Positions 44,610 through 54,343 of a DNA stretch of 64,000 nucleotides are shown piece by piece; within the stretch, counting starts at the first letter, position 1, and the number at the start of each line of letters is the position of its first letter. A program made the translations under genes and the position numbers. Origin of the DNA: an uncultured Eubacterium sp. (GTDB lineage: Bacteria > Bacillota > Clostridia > Lachnospirales > CAG-274); NCBI GenBank assembly GCA_900551755.1, contig URXK01000003.1:62001-126000 (forward strand), read 5' to 3'. The notes under the pieces are model-generated. The model was not told the origin of the DNA. It was given only the letters and a program-made list of their open reading frames with translations, and made no database searches.

Positions 44610-45182
44610 TTAACTAAAAAATAAATGTTCAATCAAAATCTTTAAACCGATAATAACTAAAACACAGCCACCAACTCGTTCAGCATAAGACTGAAATACG
44701 CCACTAATCTTTTTGCCAAGCATTACACCTGCATAAGAAATAACAAAGGCAACAACACCAATAACAGTAGATGAGAACCAAATATTGCCACTATCAACAA
44801 AGGCAAAAGTAACACCTACAGCTAAGGCATCAATACTTGTGGCTATAGCTAATATAGTAAGATTTTTAAAAGACATAATGTTATCTTGAGTAGTTTTTTC
44901 ATCATCGTCATCTGAAAAACTTTCTTTTATCATATTGCCACCAATAAAAGCAAGAAGTACAAAAGCAATCCAATGGTCAAAGGCTGTAATATAATTACTA
45001 AAACTACTAGCTAAGAAATAGCCAATAACAGGCATAACAAACTGGAAAACACCAAAGAAAGCACCAAATGTTACAGCGTGTTTAACCTTAATCTTAGGTA
45101 ACATAAGACCATTTGACACAGACACAGCAAAGGCGTCCATTGCCAAACTGACAGCAATAGCAAAAAGCTCAATAAATCCCAT
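44610..45182 (-). CDS. mntP: Manganese efflux pump MntP
   Basis: A 190-residue membrane protein with six predicted segments arranged as two repeats. Each repeat carries the conserved aspartate signature: SLAMDAFAVSVSNG in segment 1 and TSIDALAVGVTFAF in segment 4. A charged cytoplasmic loop with several aspartates (SDDDDEK) separates the halves. It exports Mn2+. No yybP-ykoY manganese riboswitch fits in the 4-base gap upstream, so expression probably follows the ATPase gene. Confidence 0.92.
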   Translation of the reverse strand: MGFIELFAIAVSLAMDAFAVSVSNGLMLPKIKVKHAVTFGAFFGVFQFVMPVIGYFLASSFSNYITAFDHWIAFVLLAFIGGNMIKESFSDDDDEKTTQDNIMSFKNLTILAIATSIDALAVGVTFAFVDSGNIWFSSTVIGVVAFVISYAGVMLGKKISGVFQSYAERVGGCVLVIIGLKILIEHLFFS

Positions 45183-45186
45183 TAAA

Positions 45187-46494
45187 TTATTCCTCCAAAC
45201 CAGCTATGTAATTAATAAACTGCTGTGCTGTTCTGCCAGAAATACCACCGTGGCTTAATTCCCACTTATTAGCTTCCTTACAGAGGTCCTCGTCAGACAT
45301 CTTAATACCAGCCTTATGAGCTAAGCCAATAACAATGCCAAAGTACTCTTTCTGACTAGGCTTAGAGTAATTAATAGTAACACCAAATCTCTTAACAAGT
45401 GAAAGTTTTTCTTCCATTGTATCAGACCTGTGCATACCATTATTACTTTCAACATCATTTCTGTCGCTCCAATTTTCCTTAATAAGGTGTCGTCTATTAG
45501 ATGTTGCATAAATAAGAATGTTATCAGGCTTAGTTTCAACACCACCTTCAATAACAGCCTTTAAAAACTTATATTCAATTTCAAATTCCTCAAAAGATAA
45601 ATCGTCCATATAAATAATAAATTTATAATTTCTATTTTTAATTTGAGCAATAATATTTGACAAGTCCTTAAACTGATGCTTATAAATTTCAATCATTCTA
45701 AGACCTTGACCATAAAATTCATTAACAATTGCCTTAATACTTGTAGACTTACCTGTACCGCTATCACCAAAGAGAAGTACATTGTTAGCCTTTCTGCCTT
45801 CAACAAATGCCTTAGTATTATCAACAAGTTTCTTCTTCTGTATTTCATAACCAATAAGGTCATCAAGCATAACCTTATCCATATTGTTAATTGGGTGAAG
45901 ATTAACATAGCTTTCTGTAGATGATGCAATTCTAAATGCCTTATTAAGACCAAACATACCTACACCATAATCTTTGTAAAAACCTGTTACAGCATCAAAA
46001 AATTCATTTTCGTCATTAGCCTTTTCAAGTTTTTCACTAAGCATTTGTACTTTTTCGCTTACATTTTTGTTATACATAAGCTCTTTTTTGCCAATAGCCT
46101 TGTAGTTTGAAATTCTGCTAAAGCAATCAATGCCTAAAGCATACTCAATTTCAGAAAAATCATAATTAAAAAGCTCTAAAAAAGCTCTAAAGTCATTTTT
46201 AGCAAAATAATTTACACTACCATCATTAGCACCAATTTTTTCACAAGTTATGCTAAAAGGATTTTCATTAGTAATAAGTAAAAATGTAAGATAATTATGC
46301 CACAAATTTTTATCAAAACCATAGTCAGTTGCAACTTCAAGTATTCTCTTAACTTGAGTATAAATTCTAACTGTAAGTTCGTCCTCTGACTGTGTTTTGT
46401 CGTGATAATTTTTGAAAATATCGCCAAGTTCCATAAGTATTGAGTCCTTTGGCATATCTCCATAAATTAAAAGTCTTGATATTATATGATTCAT
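45187..46494 (-). CDS. DUF815 AAA ATPase
   Basis: A 435-residue cytoplasmic protein. The C-terminal half is the DUF815 P-loop ATPase, with LLFGDSGTGKSTSIKAI (Walker A, near residue 243), IIYMDDLSFEEFE (Walker B) and YATSNRRHLIKE (sensor 1). The N-terminal half is helical and unassigned. The family's role is unknown. It is preceded by a 456-base region holding a hairpin array and a promoter-like sequence, so its mRNA may carry a long structured leader. Confidence 0.85.
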   Translation of the reverse strand: MNHIISRLLIYGDMPKDSILMELGDIFKNYHDKTQSEDELTVRIYTQVKRILEVATDYGFDKNLWHNYLTFLLITNENPFSITCEKIGANDGSVNYFAKNDFRAFLELFNYDFSEIEYALGIDCFSRISNYKAIGKKELMYNKNVSEKVQMLSEKLEKANDENEFFDAVTGFYKDYGVGMFGLNKAFRIASSTESYVNLHPINNMDKVMLDDLIGYEIQKKKLVDNTKAFVEGRKANNVLLFGDSGTGKSTSIKAIVNEFYGQGLRMIEIYKHQFKDLSNIIAQIKNRNYKFIIYMDDLSFEEFEIEYKFLKAVIEGGVETKPDNILIYATSNRRHLIKENWSDRNDVESNNGMHRSDTMEEKLSLVKRFGVTINYSKPSQKEYFGIVIGLAHKAGIKMSDEDLCKEANKWELSHGGISGRTAQQFINYIAGLEE

Positions 46495-46551
46495 ATAAAA
46501 GCCTCCCTAGTGGTAATAATTAACATTTAATATTTAAAAATAATATTTATA

Positions 46552-46797
46552 GGGGCAACCATTGATTGTCCGCTCTGGCTGTCGATAAATCGACAACCTT
46601 GCAAGAAATCCTCGCATTTCTTGCAGAAAGGGTACTTTGTACCCACCTATGAAGCGACCAGCCGTGTTAATTTCACAGCAAAAATTGCTGTAAAATTAAG
46701 TCGCCGTCCTTAGGTTGCATAGGCGAGCAGTAAAACAAAGTTTTGCGACCAGCCTCGGTGGAAGTAAATCCCACCTGCGGATTAAAGTCTGCGACGC
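46552..46797. repeat. Array of at least eight hairpins with GCGASCAG linkers
   Basis: This GC-richer block fills most of the 456-base gap between two genes. Perfect or near-perfect stems: 46580-46595 (TGTCGAT), 46601-46624 (GCAAGAAAT, 9 bp), 46630-46644 (GGGTAC), 46667-46699 (14 of 15 bp), 46730-46746, 46757-46775 (GGTGG), 46777-46792, plus a weaker one at 46553-46571. The linker motif GCGACCAG/GCGAGCAG occurs at 46654, 46723 and 46745, with a related GCGACGC at 46791. The outer GCGAC/GTCGC pair (46654/46700) closes one hairpin. No coding potential is seen. It may be a mobile palindromic repeat or a structured RNA. Confidence 0.8.
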
Positions 46798-46915
46798 TTA
46801 AAATTTGTGCAACAACATATTTTACAAATTACATTTTTTATTTTAGTGTTTTAACAATAACGAATGTTTTATTAAATTGACAAACTCGCCTAATTGAAAA
46901 TAAAGCATTACTACA

Positions 46916-46944
46916 ATAATAATACCCTATTGTTAATTTGTCAA
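46916..46944 (-). promoter_or_regulatory. Promoter-like sequence reading into the hairpin array
   Basis: On the minus strand perfect TTGACA (46944-46939), a 17-base spacer and TATTAT (46921-46916). Initiation near 46909 would transcribe the hairpin array as a roughly 415-base leader of the DUF815 gene. The 46801-46915 stretch is otherwise AT-rich without visible genes. Confidence 0.55.
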
Positions 46945-46950
46945 CTGATT

Positions 46951-48234
46951 TTATAATTCAATAAGACCTCTCTTATACATTTGGTCAACAGCAATAATTA
47001 CGCCAATTTTACCGTGGAACCAAGTTAAGCCACCCTGCATATAAACAGTGTAAGGTTCTTTCATTGGAGCATCAGCACTAAGCTCAATTGATGAACCCTG
47101 AACAAAAGCACCGGCAGCCATAATTACTTGAGAGTCATAACCTGGCATATCCCAAGGTTCTGGCTTAACATAGCTATCAACAGCAGCACCAGCCTGAATA
47201 CCCTGACAATAAGCAATAACATTTTCAGGAGTTTTCATTTGAATAGCTTCAACAATATCTGGTCTATCTTCATTAACCTTTGGCATACATTCAAAGCCAA
47301 GTTTTTCAAATATTGCTGCTGAGAAAATAGCAGTTTTTAAACTAGCATTTACAACATTTGGAGCAAGGAAAAGACCTTGAATAAGGCTAGTTGTTACACC
47401 TAAGCTAGGACCAACCTCCTTACCCATACCAGGAGCAGTAAGTCTAAAGGCAGCATTTTCAACACATTCCTTTGTACCAACTATGTAACCACCAACAGGA
47501 GCAAGACCACCACCAGGATTTTTAATTAATGAACCAACAATCATATCAGCACCAACATCAGTAGGTTCAAGTTCACTAACAAATTCGCAATAACAGTTAT
47601 CTACCATACAAATAGCGTCAGGCTTAACAGATTTAACAATATCAATTATTTTCTTAACAGTTTCTATAGTTAAGCTAGGTCTGTATTCATAACCCTTTGA
47701 ACGCTGAATTTCAACTATTTTTGTTTTAGATGTAATCATTGATGGAATATTATCAAAATCAACTGTACCATCAGGAAGCAAAGGAAGTTCCTTATAAATA
47801 ACACCATTATCAACTAAAGAACCTTTAACCTGTCTTTTAGCACCAATAACACCTTCAAGTGTGTCATAAGGAGCACCAGCAACACATAAAAGCTCGTCAC
47901 CATATTTTAAATTGCCCGCTAAAGCAACAGTTAATGCGTGAGTGCCAGATATAATTTGGGCTCTAACAAGGGCATCTTCTGCATTAAACACATCAGCGTA
48001 AATATCTTCAAGTTTATCTCTACCAATATCATTGTAGCCATAGCCTGTTGTACCGTTAAAAGCTGTATCACTTAAGTGATTTTTTTGCATAGCTCTTAAA
48101 ACCTTATATTGATTAAGCTCTGATATTCTATCTATGTCAGCAAATTTGTCTTTAATACTTTTTTCAGCCTCAAGGCAAAAATCAAGTACCTTTTCATCAA
48201 TTCCAAACTCTTTTAAAATATATTCTCTTAACAT
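46951..48234 (-). CDS. Methionine gamma-lyase family PLP enzyme (aluminium-resistance-protein type)
   Basis: A 427-residue PLP-dependent protein of the Met_gamma_lyase family (PF06838). The cofactor lysine is probably in IQRSKGYEYRPSL. Other family segments are NGTTGYGYNDIGRD, QIISGTHALTVALAGNL, DNCYCEFVSE and GSLIKNPGGGLAPVGGYIVG. These proteins are often labelled aluminium resistance; the true substrate is unclear. It starts one base after miaA. In many Firmicutes hfq separates the two, but it is absent here. Confidence 0.9.
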   Translation of the reverse strand: MLREYILKEFGIDEKVLDFCLEAEKSIKDKFADIDRISELNQYKVLRAMQKNHLSDTAFNGTTGYGYNDIGRDKLEDIYADVFNAEDALVRAQIISGTHALTVALAGNLKYGDELLCVAGAPYDTLEGVIGAKRQVKGSLVDNGVIYKELPLLPDGTVDFDNIPSMITSKTKIVEIQRSKGYEYRPSLTIETVKKIIDIVKSVKPDAICMVDNCYCEFVSELEPTDVGADMIVGSLIKNPGGGLAPVGGYIVGTKECVENAAFRLTAPGMGKEVGPSLGVTTSLIQGLFLAPNVVNASLKTAIFSAAIFEKLGFECMPKVNEDRPDIVEAIQMKTPENVIAYCQGIQAGAAVDSYVKPEPWDMPGYDSQVIMAAGAFVQGSSIELSADAPMKEPYTVYMQGGLTWFHGKIGVIIAVDQMYKRGLIEL

Positions 48235-48235
48235 T

Positions 48236-49168
48236 TTAGTTCTCCTTATTTATTTTGTCAGCAATATATTGAGCAACAGATTGTGGACTGTCAAAATCAA
48301 GAACATCAACCCATTCTCCATTGCTTTGGTGCTTAAACCAAGTAAGCTGTCGCCTAGCAAAATGTCTTGTATCTCTCTTTAAAATATAAATAGCCTCATC
48401 AAGGGAATATTCACCCTTTAAATAGCCAATGATTTCCTTATATCCTAAACCCTTCATAGACACAAGATTTGTTGGATATTTATCCATTAATGATTTAACT
48501 TCATTAACAAGTCCATTTTCAATCATTATATCTATTCTTTTTTCAATGCGATTATAAAGGACTTCTCTATCCATATTTAATATGAAATTTTTAACATCAT
48601 AAGCAGGCTCTCTAAGTCTTTCTCTTGCATTATAATCAGAAAATTTTTCTCCAGTATCTCTGCAATACTCTATTGCTCTTATAACCCTTTTAAGATTGTT
48701 AGGGTGAACAGTTTTAGCATATTCAGGGTCAAGTATCTTTAAAATATCGTGAACATAATCATTACCCTTTTCTTCTGCCTCTTTTTCAAGTTCAAGACGC
48801 ATTTTATCATCTTTTTCGCCAGGGGTAAAGTCATTGTCATATATTAAGCCGTTTACATAAAAGCCAGTGCCACCAACAAGAATAGGCATTTTGCCCTTTG
48901 AATATATTTCAGCCATAGCCTCTTTAGCCATTTTTTGAAACACAGCTATTGAAAATTCATCATCAGGCATAAGCACATCAATTAAGTAATGCTTAATACC
49001 TTGCATTTCATCAACAGTTATTTTGGCTGTACCAATATCCATATATTTATAAACCTGCATAGAATCAGCAGATATAATTTCACCATTAATAATTTTTGCA
49101 AGCTCCACAGACACAGCAGTTTTGCCACAAGCTGTTGGTCCTGAAATTGTAATTAAGGGAGATTTCAT
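48236..49168 (-). CDS. miaA: tRNA dimethylallyltransferase
   Basis: A 310-residue enzyme that isopentenylates A37 of tRNAs reading UNN codons. The P-loop is SGPTACGKTAVSVELA, followed by ISADSMQVYKYMDIGTAK, GGTGFYVNGL and the C-terminal RDTRHFARRQLTWFK. The ATG at 49168 has GAGG 8 bases upstream; the track start three codons earlier is a GTG inside the ribosome-binding region. It diverges from the mreB operon. Confidence 0.95.
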   Translation of the reverse strand: MKSPLITISGPTACGKTAVSVELAKIINGEIISADSMQVYKYMDIGTAKITVDEMQGIKHYLIDVLMPDDEFSIAVFQKMAKEAMAEIYSKGKMPILVGGTGFYVNGLIYDNDFTPGEKDDKMRLELEKEAEEKGNDYVHDILKILDPEYAKTVHPNNLKRVIRAIEYCRDTGEKFSDYNARERLREPAYDVKNFILNMDREVLYNRIEKRIDIMIENGLVNEVKSLMDKYPTNLVSMKGLGYKEIIGYLKGEYSLDEAIYILKRDTRHFARRQLTWFKHQSNGEWVDVLDFDSPQSVAQYIADKINKEN

Positions 49169-49332
49169 AATATACACCTCATTTCAAATGACTATTATAC
49201 ACATTATTATAAAATTTGTAAATAATTTTTGCAATAAGGGTAAATAATTTTAATATAAAGCAATATTTACAATCCTTAATAATATTGTAACATATTTTTG
49301 AGAGATTATTTCAAATTTTAATAGAAAAGTAA

Positions 49333-49361
49333 TTGAAAATGTAACAAAAGTAGTGTATTAT
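49333..49361 (+). promoter_or_regulatory. Promoter of the mreB operon
   Basis: TTGAAA (49333-49338), a 17-base spacer and TATTAT (49356-49361), about 40 bases before mreB. The rest of 49169-49401 is AT-rich intergenic DNA without other features that I can support. Confidence 0.6.
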
Positions 49362-49401
49362 AATATTATGGTTATTTTTGTAAATTTTTTGGAGGTTTAG
49401 T

Positions 49402-50436
49402 ATGTTTAATAAGGACATCGGTATAGATTTAGGTACAGCCAACACACTTGTTTATGTTAGAAATAAGGGTGTTGTTATAAATGAACCATCAGTTGTAGCA
49501 ATCGATACTATTACCAGAGAAGTATTGGCTGTTGGCAATGATGCTAAAGAAATGATAGGCAGAACTCCAGGCAATATCATAGCTATTAGACCTATGAAGG
49601 ACGGAGCAATTGCAGATTATGCTGTAACTGAGGCTATGCTTAGATACTTTATTGGCAAGGCTTACCCTAAAAACCCACTTTCTCCTAAACCAAGAATAGT
49701 TATTTGTGTGCCATCTGGCATTACTCCTGTTGAAAAGCGTGCAGTTATTGAGGCTGCTACTGGTGCAGGTGCTAAGGAACGACATATTTACATTATTGAA
49801 GAACCTATGGCTGCTGCTCTCGGTGCAAACCTTAAAATTGACGAACCAGCAGGCAATATGGTTGTTGATATTGGTGGTGGTACAAGTGAGGTTGCAGTTA
49901 TTTCCCTCGGTGGCATTGTTTCTTGTCGCTCTGTTAGAATAGCTGGTGACCAGTTTGACAGCAACATTATTAACTATGTTCGTAACGAATACAAAATTGA
50001 TATTGGAGAAATAACAGCCGAAATAATTAAAAAGGCTGTGGGCTGTGCTTATATTGACATAAACACAGATATTAAGGAAATAACTGTGAAAGGCAGAGAT
50101 TTAGTTACAGGTCTGCCTAAACCGTTGACAATTAATTCCCGTCAGGTTCAAAGTGCTATTGCTGACTCAATTGATATTATTATTGATGCCATTAAGAGAA
50201 CCCTTGAGGATACTCCGCCAGAGCTTGCTGCGGATATAATGGAGATTGGTATTTATCTTACTGGTGGTGGTGCTTTACTTTCTGGACTTGACAAGCTCGT
50301 GTCAAAAAAGACAGGTATGCCTGTCCATATTGCTGAAAACCCACTTGAATGTGTAGTCAACGGTGCTGGAAAAATTATTGATGATGTAGACATTGTCAAC
50401 AAATTAACTTCTAGCGACAAAAAAACATTAGCTTAA
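49402..50436 (+). CDS. mreB: Rod-shape actin homologue MreB
   Basis: A 344-residue bacterial actin that forms membrane-associated filaments guiding lateral wall synthesis. Phosphate motifs are DIGIDLGTANTLVYV and MVVDIGGGTSEVAV, and the adenosine motif is GIYLTGGGALLSGLD. GGAGG lies 7 bases upstream. It heads a plus-strand operon of shape and division genes extending to about 57.3 kb. Confidence 0.96.
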   Translation: MFNKDIGIDLGTANTLVYVRNKGVVINEPSVVAIDTITREVLAVGNDAKEMIGRTPGNIIAIRPMKDGAIADYAVTEAMLRYFIGKAYPKNPLSPKPRIVICVPSGITPVEKRAVIEAATGAGAKERHIYIIEEPMAAALGANLKIDEPAGNMVVDIGGGTSEVAVISLGGIVSCRSVRIAGDQFDSNIINYVRNEYKIDIGEITAEIIKKAVGCAYIDINTDIKEITVKGRDLVTGLPKPLTINSRQVQSAIADSIDIIIDAIKRTLEDTPPELAADIMEIGIYLTGGGALLSGLDKLVSKKTGMPVHIAENPLECVVNGAGKIIDDVDIVNKLTSSDKKTLA

Positions 50437-50469
50437 TCGGCTTATAAAATACTGAAAAGGTATGATGTT

Positions 50470-51321
50470 GTGAAGAAGAAATTTAAAATTGTTTTAGTTT
50501 CATTGGCAGTGGCCTCTTTAGGCTGTGCCGGCTTTTCTTACAATAGAAAAGCACCTACTTTCGTTGAAAATTCTTACGGAAGTATTATTACGCCAATTCA
50601 AGCCTTTAACTCTAGCATAGTTGACTGGTTTGGTGGCATTGCTAAATATTTTAAGGGCATCAAAAGTTTAGATGCTGAAAACAAGGAGCTTAAAGAAGAT
50701 TTGCTTGAAGCTAGAGCTGAGGTTAGCAGACTCAAACTAGTAGAAAGTGAAAACTCCCAATTAGAAGCCCTTGTCAATCTCCAACAAGAATATGACAAAT
50801 ACTCTACTGTTGGTGCTAAGGTTATTGCTAAAGACCCTGGCAACTGGTTTGATACTTTCATAATAAACAAAGGTACAAATTATGGCCTTAAAAAGAATAT
50901 GGTAGTAATGAACGAGGACGGTCTTGTTGGAAAAATAAGTGAATGTGGATACAACTACTCTAAAGTAGTTTCGATAATTAATGACTCAGATGCTGTTAGT
51001 GCAGAAAGTCTGAGAACTAATGACATAGGCTATGTTGTTGCAGATTATTCAGGAGAAGCAAAATGTAAAATGCAGTATTCTGATAAAAATGCCGATATTT
51101 TAGTAGGTGACGAAATTGTTACCTCTCATTTAAGTGAAATATTTCCAGAAGGAATAAGTATAGGTCACGTAAGCAAACTTACTGTTGACTCTCAAACTTC
51201 TATTCAATATGCAATTATTGAACCTTCTGTTGATTTTTCTAAGTTAAAATATGTGTTGGTTCTTGACGGTTCATACGAAAAAAATCTTATTGAAAATACA
51301 ACTGAGAGCGAGGCAGAATAA
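50470..51321 (+). CDS. mreC: Rod-shape protein MreC
   Basis: A 283-residue bitopic protein: a basic start and a short membrane segment (KIVLVSLAVASLGCAGF), then a coiled coil at about residues 65-100 and the beta-barrel periplasmic-type domain with DPGNWFDTFIINKGTNYGL. It links MreB, MreD and PBP2. The start is GTG. A cysteine in the membrane segment (SLGCAG) resembles a lipobox but is probably just part of the anchor. Confidence 0.92.
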   Translation: MKKKFKIVLVSLAVASLGCAGFSYNRKAPTFVENSYGSIITPIQAFNSSIVDWFGGIAKYFKGIKSLDAENKELKEDLLEARAEVSRLKLVESENSQLEALVNLQQEYDKYSTVGAKVIAKDPGNWFDTFIINKGTNYGLKKNMVVMNEDGLVGKISECGYNYSKVVSIINDSDAVSAESLRTNDIGYVVADYSGEAKCKMQYSDKNADILVGDEIVTSHLSEIFPEGISIGHVSKLTVDSQTSIQYAIIEPSVDFSKLKYVLVLDGSYEKNLIENTTESEAE

Positions 51322-51830
51322 TGAGATATATTGGTTATTTAATTATTTCAACTATTATATTCCTACTTCAGTCAACTCTCTGTCAATACATAGCTATTGC
51401 AGGCATAAAGCCAAATTTTATGCTTATTTTTGTTGTATCAATAGCTTTTTTAAGAGGTGAATCCGAAGGTCTTATTACAGGTATAATTATGGGACTTCTT
51501 CAAGATTGCTATTTTAGCCAATTTATTGGAGGAAATCTATTCTTATATGCAATATTAGGTTATTTAGTTGGGTGTCTTGCTGATAATTTTAACAAAGATA
51601 ACATTGTTGCACCTGTATTGTTGACTTTACTTGCAACACTTTTTTACGATTTAGGCTTTTATATGCTTAACATAGTTTTAAAGGGATATACTACCCTTAA
51701 TTCATATATCATTTTGAATATTTTGCCAGAGCTTATTTACAATATTATATTCTCATTTATTGTATATTCTTTGATTTACACATTGAACAACAGCTCCTTT
51801 GGCAGAATAGGTCAAAGACATAGATTTTAA
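51321..51830 (+). CDS. mreD: Rod-shape protein MreD
   Basis: A 169-residue integral membrane protein with about five segments. Family features are FLLQSTLCQYIAIAGIKPNFMLI and the loop FLRGESEGLITGIIMGLLQDCYF. It overlaps the mreC stop by one base (TAATG), indicating coupled translation. Confidence 0.92.
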   Translation: MRYIGYLIISTIIFLLQSTLCQYIAIAGIKPNFMLIFVVSIAFLRGESEGLITGIIMGLLQDCYFSQFIGGNLFLYAILGYLVGCLADNFNKDNIVAPVLLTLLATLFYDLGFYMLNIVLKGYTTLNSYIILNILPELIYNIIFSFIVYSLIYTLNNSSFGRIGQRHRF

Positions 51831-51847
51831 TAGAATGGAATGTATGT

Positions 51848-54343
51848 ATGAAAGAATTATTACGCAACATTGTAAAATTGGATAATTACCGATTATACAT
51901 TATGCACGGTGTAATTCTCCTTCTGTTTTTTATACTTGTTATAAAACTTTTTTCACTGCAAATAGCTAAAGGTGACTATTACAGTCAGGAAGTAAATGGC
52001 ACAGCTTTGAGAGAAGTAGAAGTGGAAGCATCGAGGGGTACTATATATGACAGATACGGCAGAGCATTAGCTATAAATAACACAGCTTATGCTGTTAGCC
52101 TTGACCCAAGTACTGGTGTTGACAATCTTAACACAGTTTTATTGGACTTGATTAATGTACTCGAAAAAAATAATGAAAAGATAGTAATATCACTTCCTAT
52201 TACTTCTACTCTCCCTCACGAATTTTTATTTGACGGAAGTCAAAGTCAAGAAAAAAGATGGAAAGAGAATATGAATCTTGATGAAAGCTTCACTGCTGAA
52301 CAATGCTTTGACGCTCTCAAAGAAAGATTTGATATAGATAATTCAGTTGATAATGTAACAGCAGGCAAAATAATGGGCTTAAGATGTGCTCTTTATGAAA
52401 AAAGATATTCTAAATATATTCCTGTCCCTGTTGCTTACAATATATCAGAAAAAACATTAACAACATTAAGAGAACAAGGTTCATCATTCCCTTGTGCTTT
52501 TATAGATAATCAAAGTAACAGAGAATATCCTTACGGAAAGTATTTTTCTCATATTTTAGGTTATATAGGTACAATAACAGATGATGAATTAAATAAAAAT
52601 TCTAATAAAGGCTATTCATTAAACGACAATATTGGTAAAGACGGTATTGAAAAGGCTTATGAAGATAATCTTAGAGGTACAAATGGTAGCCAATATATTG
52701 AAGTTGATAGTTCAGGCAGAAGAATAGCAACTGTTGAAAATGAAGGTACAAATCCTACTTCTGGTAACAATGTATATCTTACAGTTGATGCCAGACTTCA
52801 GCAGGTAGCTTATGATGCCTTAGAAGATGCTTTGACTGATGCTCAGTTAAGCAGACTTTCTGGCGGTGACTATGGATACAGCGTAAGTGATGTGTTCAAG
52901 TCAATGATAGAAAGCGATAATATTAGAATTAAAAATATACTTAATGCTAATGATGATACTACTCAAGGTAGAATAAAAAAATATATTTTAGGTCAAGATA
53001 AAACTACTGGAGATAATCTTGATAATGCTAGAAAAATACTTTTAAAAGGCTATGAGCAAAATGCAATTTCAGCTTCTCAGCTCCTTATTGCAATGTATGA
53101 GCAAGGACTTATAACTGACAATGACCAAGTTATTACAAAGTTAAAAACCGGTGTTATAAGTTCATCAACTGCCCTTTTAAGCAAAATGCGTTCTCAAGAA
53201 ATAACACCTCAAATGACTGCTATGGACCCTTGTACGGGTTCAGTTGTTGTTAATGATGTTAATTCTGGTGCTGTACTTGCAGCAGTAACTTATCCGTCTT
53301 ATGATAATAACGAGCTTGTTAATAGCTTTAACAATGAGTATTATTTAAGATTGCAAAATGACCCAACTACACCTATGGTTAATAGACCATATCAAGAACC
53401 TAGAGCCCCTGGTTCAACATTTAAAATGATTACTGCAACAGCAGCTCTTGAAACTGGCACTGTTTCTCCTAATACCACTATTTATGATAAAGGTACATTT
53501 AAGGACGCAGGTAAGCCTTATGCCAGATGTTGGATAGGCTCAGGTAGTGGTTCTCACGGCTCCGTCAATGTTTCTCACGCTCTTGAGGTGTCTTGCAACT
53601 ATTATTTTTATACTGTAGCCTACAAAATGGGTTCTGACAGTATAACTAAATTAAATAATTATATGAGAGCATTTGGACTTGATAGCCCAACAGGTGTAGA
53701 AATATACGAATTATATAATTCAATGACAAACTACCCTACTCATATTTCATCTCCAGAATATAAGGAGTATGTAACTAAACAAAGATATGAAAACCCTTCA
53801 TCTTCAGATTTGAAGTGGACAGCAGGTGACACTATTAGAACTGCAATAGGACAGTCATACAACAACTATACATCATCATTATTGTCAAAATATGTTGCTA
53901 CATTAGCAAACGGTGGTACTAGATATAAAAACCATTTTATGGCTAAAATAACTGACCCAGACGGCAAATCAATTGAAGAATATAAGGAAGTTGTTGAAGA
54001 TAAGGTTGAATTGAAGAAATCAACATTAGATGCTATATATAAAGGTATGTACCTTGTAACAACTGGTTCAAAAGGTACTTTAAGACACTCATTTGCAGAT
54101 TATCCTATAAATGTAGCTGCCAAATCAGGTACAGCTCAGGAGTCAAGCAAAAGAAGCGAACATACAATATTTGTAGCATTTGCACCCTATGAATCTCCTC
54201 AAATTTCAATTTCTGTTCTTATTCCTTATGGTAACAATAGTGCTACAGCCCCTGCTCCAACAGTTGCTAAGGCTGTTATTTCAGAGTATATGCAGCTTAA
54301 CACAACTGTCGAAAATAGAAGCTACAACACATTAGTTAAGTAG
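51848..54343 (+). CDS. mrdA: Penicillin-binding protein 2 (class B transpeptidase)
   Basis: An 831-residue monofunctional transpeptidase for lateral wall growth. A membrane anchor lies at about residues 20-40, and the dimerisation domain starts VEASRGTIYDRYGRALAIN. The transpeptidase domain has PGSTFKM (Ser near 523), SCN (near 582) and KSGTAQ (near 758). The protein is longer than the typical 600-700 residues, because of an insertion of about 120 residues before the catalytic domain (around 320-450). It is the usual neighbour of mreBCD and rodA. Confidence 0.93.
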   Translation: MKELLRNIVKLDNYRLYIMHGVILLLFFILVIKLFSLQIAKGDYYSQEVNGTALREVEVEASRGTIYDRYGRALAINNTAYAVSLDPSTGVDNLNTVLLDLINVLEKNNEKIVISLPITSTLPHEFLFDGSQSQEKRWKENMNLDESFTAEQCFDALKERFDIDNSVDNVTAGKIMGLRCALYEKRYSKYIPVPVAYNISEKTLTTLREQGSSFPCAFIDNQSNREYPYGKYFSHILGYIGTITDDELNKNSNKGYSLNDNIGKDGIEKAYEDNLRGTNGSQYIEVDSSGRRIATVENEGTNPTSGNNVYLTVDARLQQVAYDALEDALTDAQLSRLSGGDYGYSVSDVFKSMIESDNIRIKNILNANDDTTQGRIKKYILGQDKTTGDNLDNARKILLKGYEQNAISASQLLIAMYEQGLITDNDQVITKLKTGVISSSTALLSKMRSQEITPQMTAMDPCTGSVVVNDVNSGAVLAAVTYPSYDNNELVNSFNNEYYLRLQNDPTTPMVNRPYQEPRAPGSTFKMITATAALETGTVSPNTTIYDKGTFKDAGKPYARCWIGSGSGSHGSVNVSHALEVSCNYYFYTVAYKMGSDSITKLNNYMRAFGLDSPTGVEIYELYNSMTNYPTHISSPEYKEYVTKQRYENPSSSDLKWTAGDTIRTAIGQSYNNYTSSLLSKYVATLANGGTRYKNHFMAKITDPDGKSIEEYKEVVEDKVELKKSTLDAIYKGMYLVTTGSKGTLRHSFADYPINVAAKSGTAQESSKRSEHTIFVAFAPYESPQISISVLIPYGNNSATAPAPTVAKAVISEYMQLNTTVENRSYNTLVK

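Noticed and set aside
46552-46797. CRISPR array or tRNA cluster
   Set aside because: There is no regularly spaced identical repeat with unique spacers, and no cloverleaf or CCA-like structure; hairpin arms differ from one another.
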